From JBOFFC01 sp051648405 (GTDB lineage: Bacteria > Planctomycetota > Planctomycetia > Pirellulales > Lacipirellulaceae), in NCBI GenBank assembly GCA_051648405.1, contig JBOFFC010000129.1, forward strand, positions 1 through 6,062: a DNA stretch of 6,062 nucleotides, in the 5' to 3' direction. Made by a program: the position numbers and the translations under genes. The notes below the pieces were generated by a model. The model saw only the letters and a list, made by a program, of their open reading frames with translations. It was not told the DNA's origin and did not search any database. How positions within the stretch are numbered: the first letter of the stretch is position 1; each line of letters begins with the position of its first letter. This document shows positions 5,448 to 6,062 of this stretch, one piece after another.

Positions 5448-5975
5448 TCACAGGCGGCGGTCTCCAAACGACGCGGCGGCCGCGACGACGGGTCGGGGCG
5501 TCAGCGACGCGGCGGCCCGTTCGACTTCCGCGTGCTTTCCGTGAACCACCAGCAGCACGCTACCCGACTTCAACAGCGATACGCACCGCCTGAGGTTGAT
5601 CGAGGGCACGCCCATGTTCTCGAGGGCGTCCACCAGCGCCGTCCCGCCCCCGAGTACCAGGGGCCGCTTCAAGCAGGCGATAACCTCCGCCACCAATGGG
5701 CCGGCGGCAAGCACCGGGCCGATCCCCGGCAGGACGAGGAACGCCGATCCGCAGAGCGAACCCCACACGTCGCCCCACAACGCACCGCGCCTCCCCCAGA
5801 GCTGCATGCCGTGGCCGACGTCGTAGCAGCCGACGGCGTGCTCTTCGGTGTGGTACTCCTTGGCGATCAGCGAGACGCAGCCGGGGTCGATCCCGATGCG
5901 GAGGAGCTCGTGGGTCGCCGCGTCGGCATTTTCGAGTAGCTTGAAGGGGGCGACGATCGCGTGAGTAGGTCGCAC
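5448..5975 (-). CDS. YflT / general stress protein 17M-like membrane-associated protein
   Basis: The 175-residue product resembles a widespread family of small proteins with a general-stress-protein-17M (YflT)-type fold, often annotated permease or DUF1269-like. Diagnostic stretches are 'SLIAKEYHTEEHAVGCYDVG' (35-54), 'WGRRGALWGDVWG' (60-72), 'LPGIGPVLAAGPL' (82-94) and 'LLVVHG' (141-146). The N-terminal 50 residues and the region after 105 form the two halves of a small alpha/beta domain. The Gly-rich hydrophobic stretch from about 70 to 101 could insert in or lie on the membrane. Its biochemical role is unknown; a stress role is only the family's label. The start is the GTG 5975-5973, with GGAG about 9 bases upstream; no ATG fits the family's N-terminus better. 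It lies 53 bases before the glycosyltransferase gene with no terminator between, so co-transcription is likely. Confidence 0.8.
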   Translation of the reverse strand: MRPTHAIVAPFKLLENADAATHELLRIGIDPGCVSLIAKEYHTEEHAVGCYDVGHGMQLWGRRGALWGDVWGSLCGSAFLVLPGIGPVLAAGPLVAEVIACLKRPLVLGGGTALVDALENMGVPSINLRRCVSLLKSGSVLLVVHGKHAEVERAAASLTPRPVVAAAASFGDRRL

Positions 5976-6062
5976 GGGGCAAATCTCCGTCTCGGGGGGT
6001 GAGTCGCTGTGCGTCGCCCTCGCCAGTCAATGACCAGGGAGTTCGCGGAAATCGGGCGCCGG
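5976..6062. other. Upstream region of the four-gene run, no gene seen
   Basis: These 87 bases hold the ribosome site of the GTG-started gene (GGAG near 5985) and no supported coding region. A minus-strand TTGACT (6030-6025) looks like a -35 box, but no acceptable -10 lies 16-18 bases after it. The promoter may be elsewhere, of another sigma class, or beyond the right edge. Confidence 0.4.

Noticed and set aside
5395..5451. Longer GT start at GTG 5451, overlapping the upstream stop
   Set aside because: It adds an Arg/Pro/Ser-rich tail unlike the family, whereas AAGGAGG sits 6 bases before the ATG at 5394. It is not fully excluded because of the GTGA overlap.
5560..6030. 156-codon minus-strand frame overlapping the YflT-like gene
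   Set aside because: It is a shifted frame over the same bases; the 5448-5975 frame matches the family across its length.
6002..6030. Possible promoter from TTGACT upstream of the GTG start at 5975
   Set aside because: No acceptable -10 hexamer lies at the right distance; the stretch after it is GC-rich.
1..6062. tRNA, rRNA, CRISPR array, insertion sequence
   Set aside because: I saw no cloverleaf-like set of arms, no regularly spaced direct repeats, and no transposase motif or flanking terminal repeats.

Overview
This is a GC-rich bacterial window in which all seven supported genes lie on the minus strand, so transcription runs from high to low coordinates. GC content, the gene families and the 'RLIERALRERWPIP'-type motif in the gene ending at 882 suggest a member of the Planctomycetota, perhaps Pirellulales-like. 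That assignment is inference from style, because no rRNA or marker gene is present.

The right part (about 2029-5975) is a compact run of four genes: a YflT/general-stress-protein-17M-like small membrane-associated protein, a GT4-type glycosyltransferase, an (alpha/alpha)-barrel-like protein of the kind often fused behind such glycosyltransferases, and a GH130 glycoside phosphorylase/hydrolase. The second and third genes share a 4-base stop/start overlap (ATGA); the other gaps are 53 and 55 bases. None of the three carbohydrate proteins shows a signal peptide. The simplest reading is a cytoplasmic pathway that builds and remobilises a mannose-type (or related) oligosaccharide, with a stress-linked protein in front. 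The exact sugar cannot be read from the sequence.

The left part (1-1924) is a different module. A good sigma-70-type promoter (-35 TTGCGC, 17-bp spacer, -10 TAGAAT) with a perfect 6-bp inverted repeat at the expected +1 drives a 328-residue protein ending in a winged-helix-like domain. It is followed by a 53-residue unknown and then by a protein that joins a DnaB-type helicase N-terminal domain to the beginning of a DUF3987 domain and runs off the left edge. This looks like a replication module of an integrated element or prophage, though no integrase, att site or tRNA is in view.

The two modules meet in the 160-bp gap 1869-2028, which holds the promoter and only a weak terminator candidate. 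No RNA genes, CRISPR arrays or insertion sequences were found, and no gene-free stretch exceeds 300 bases.
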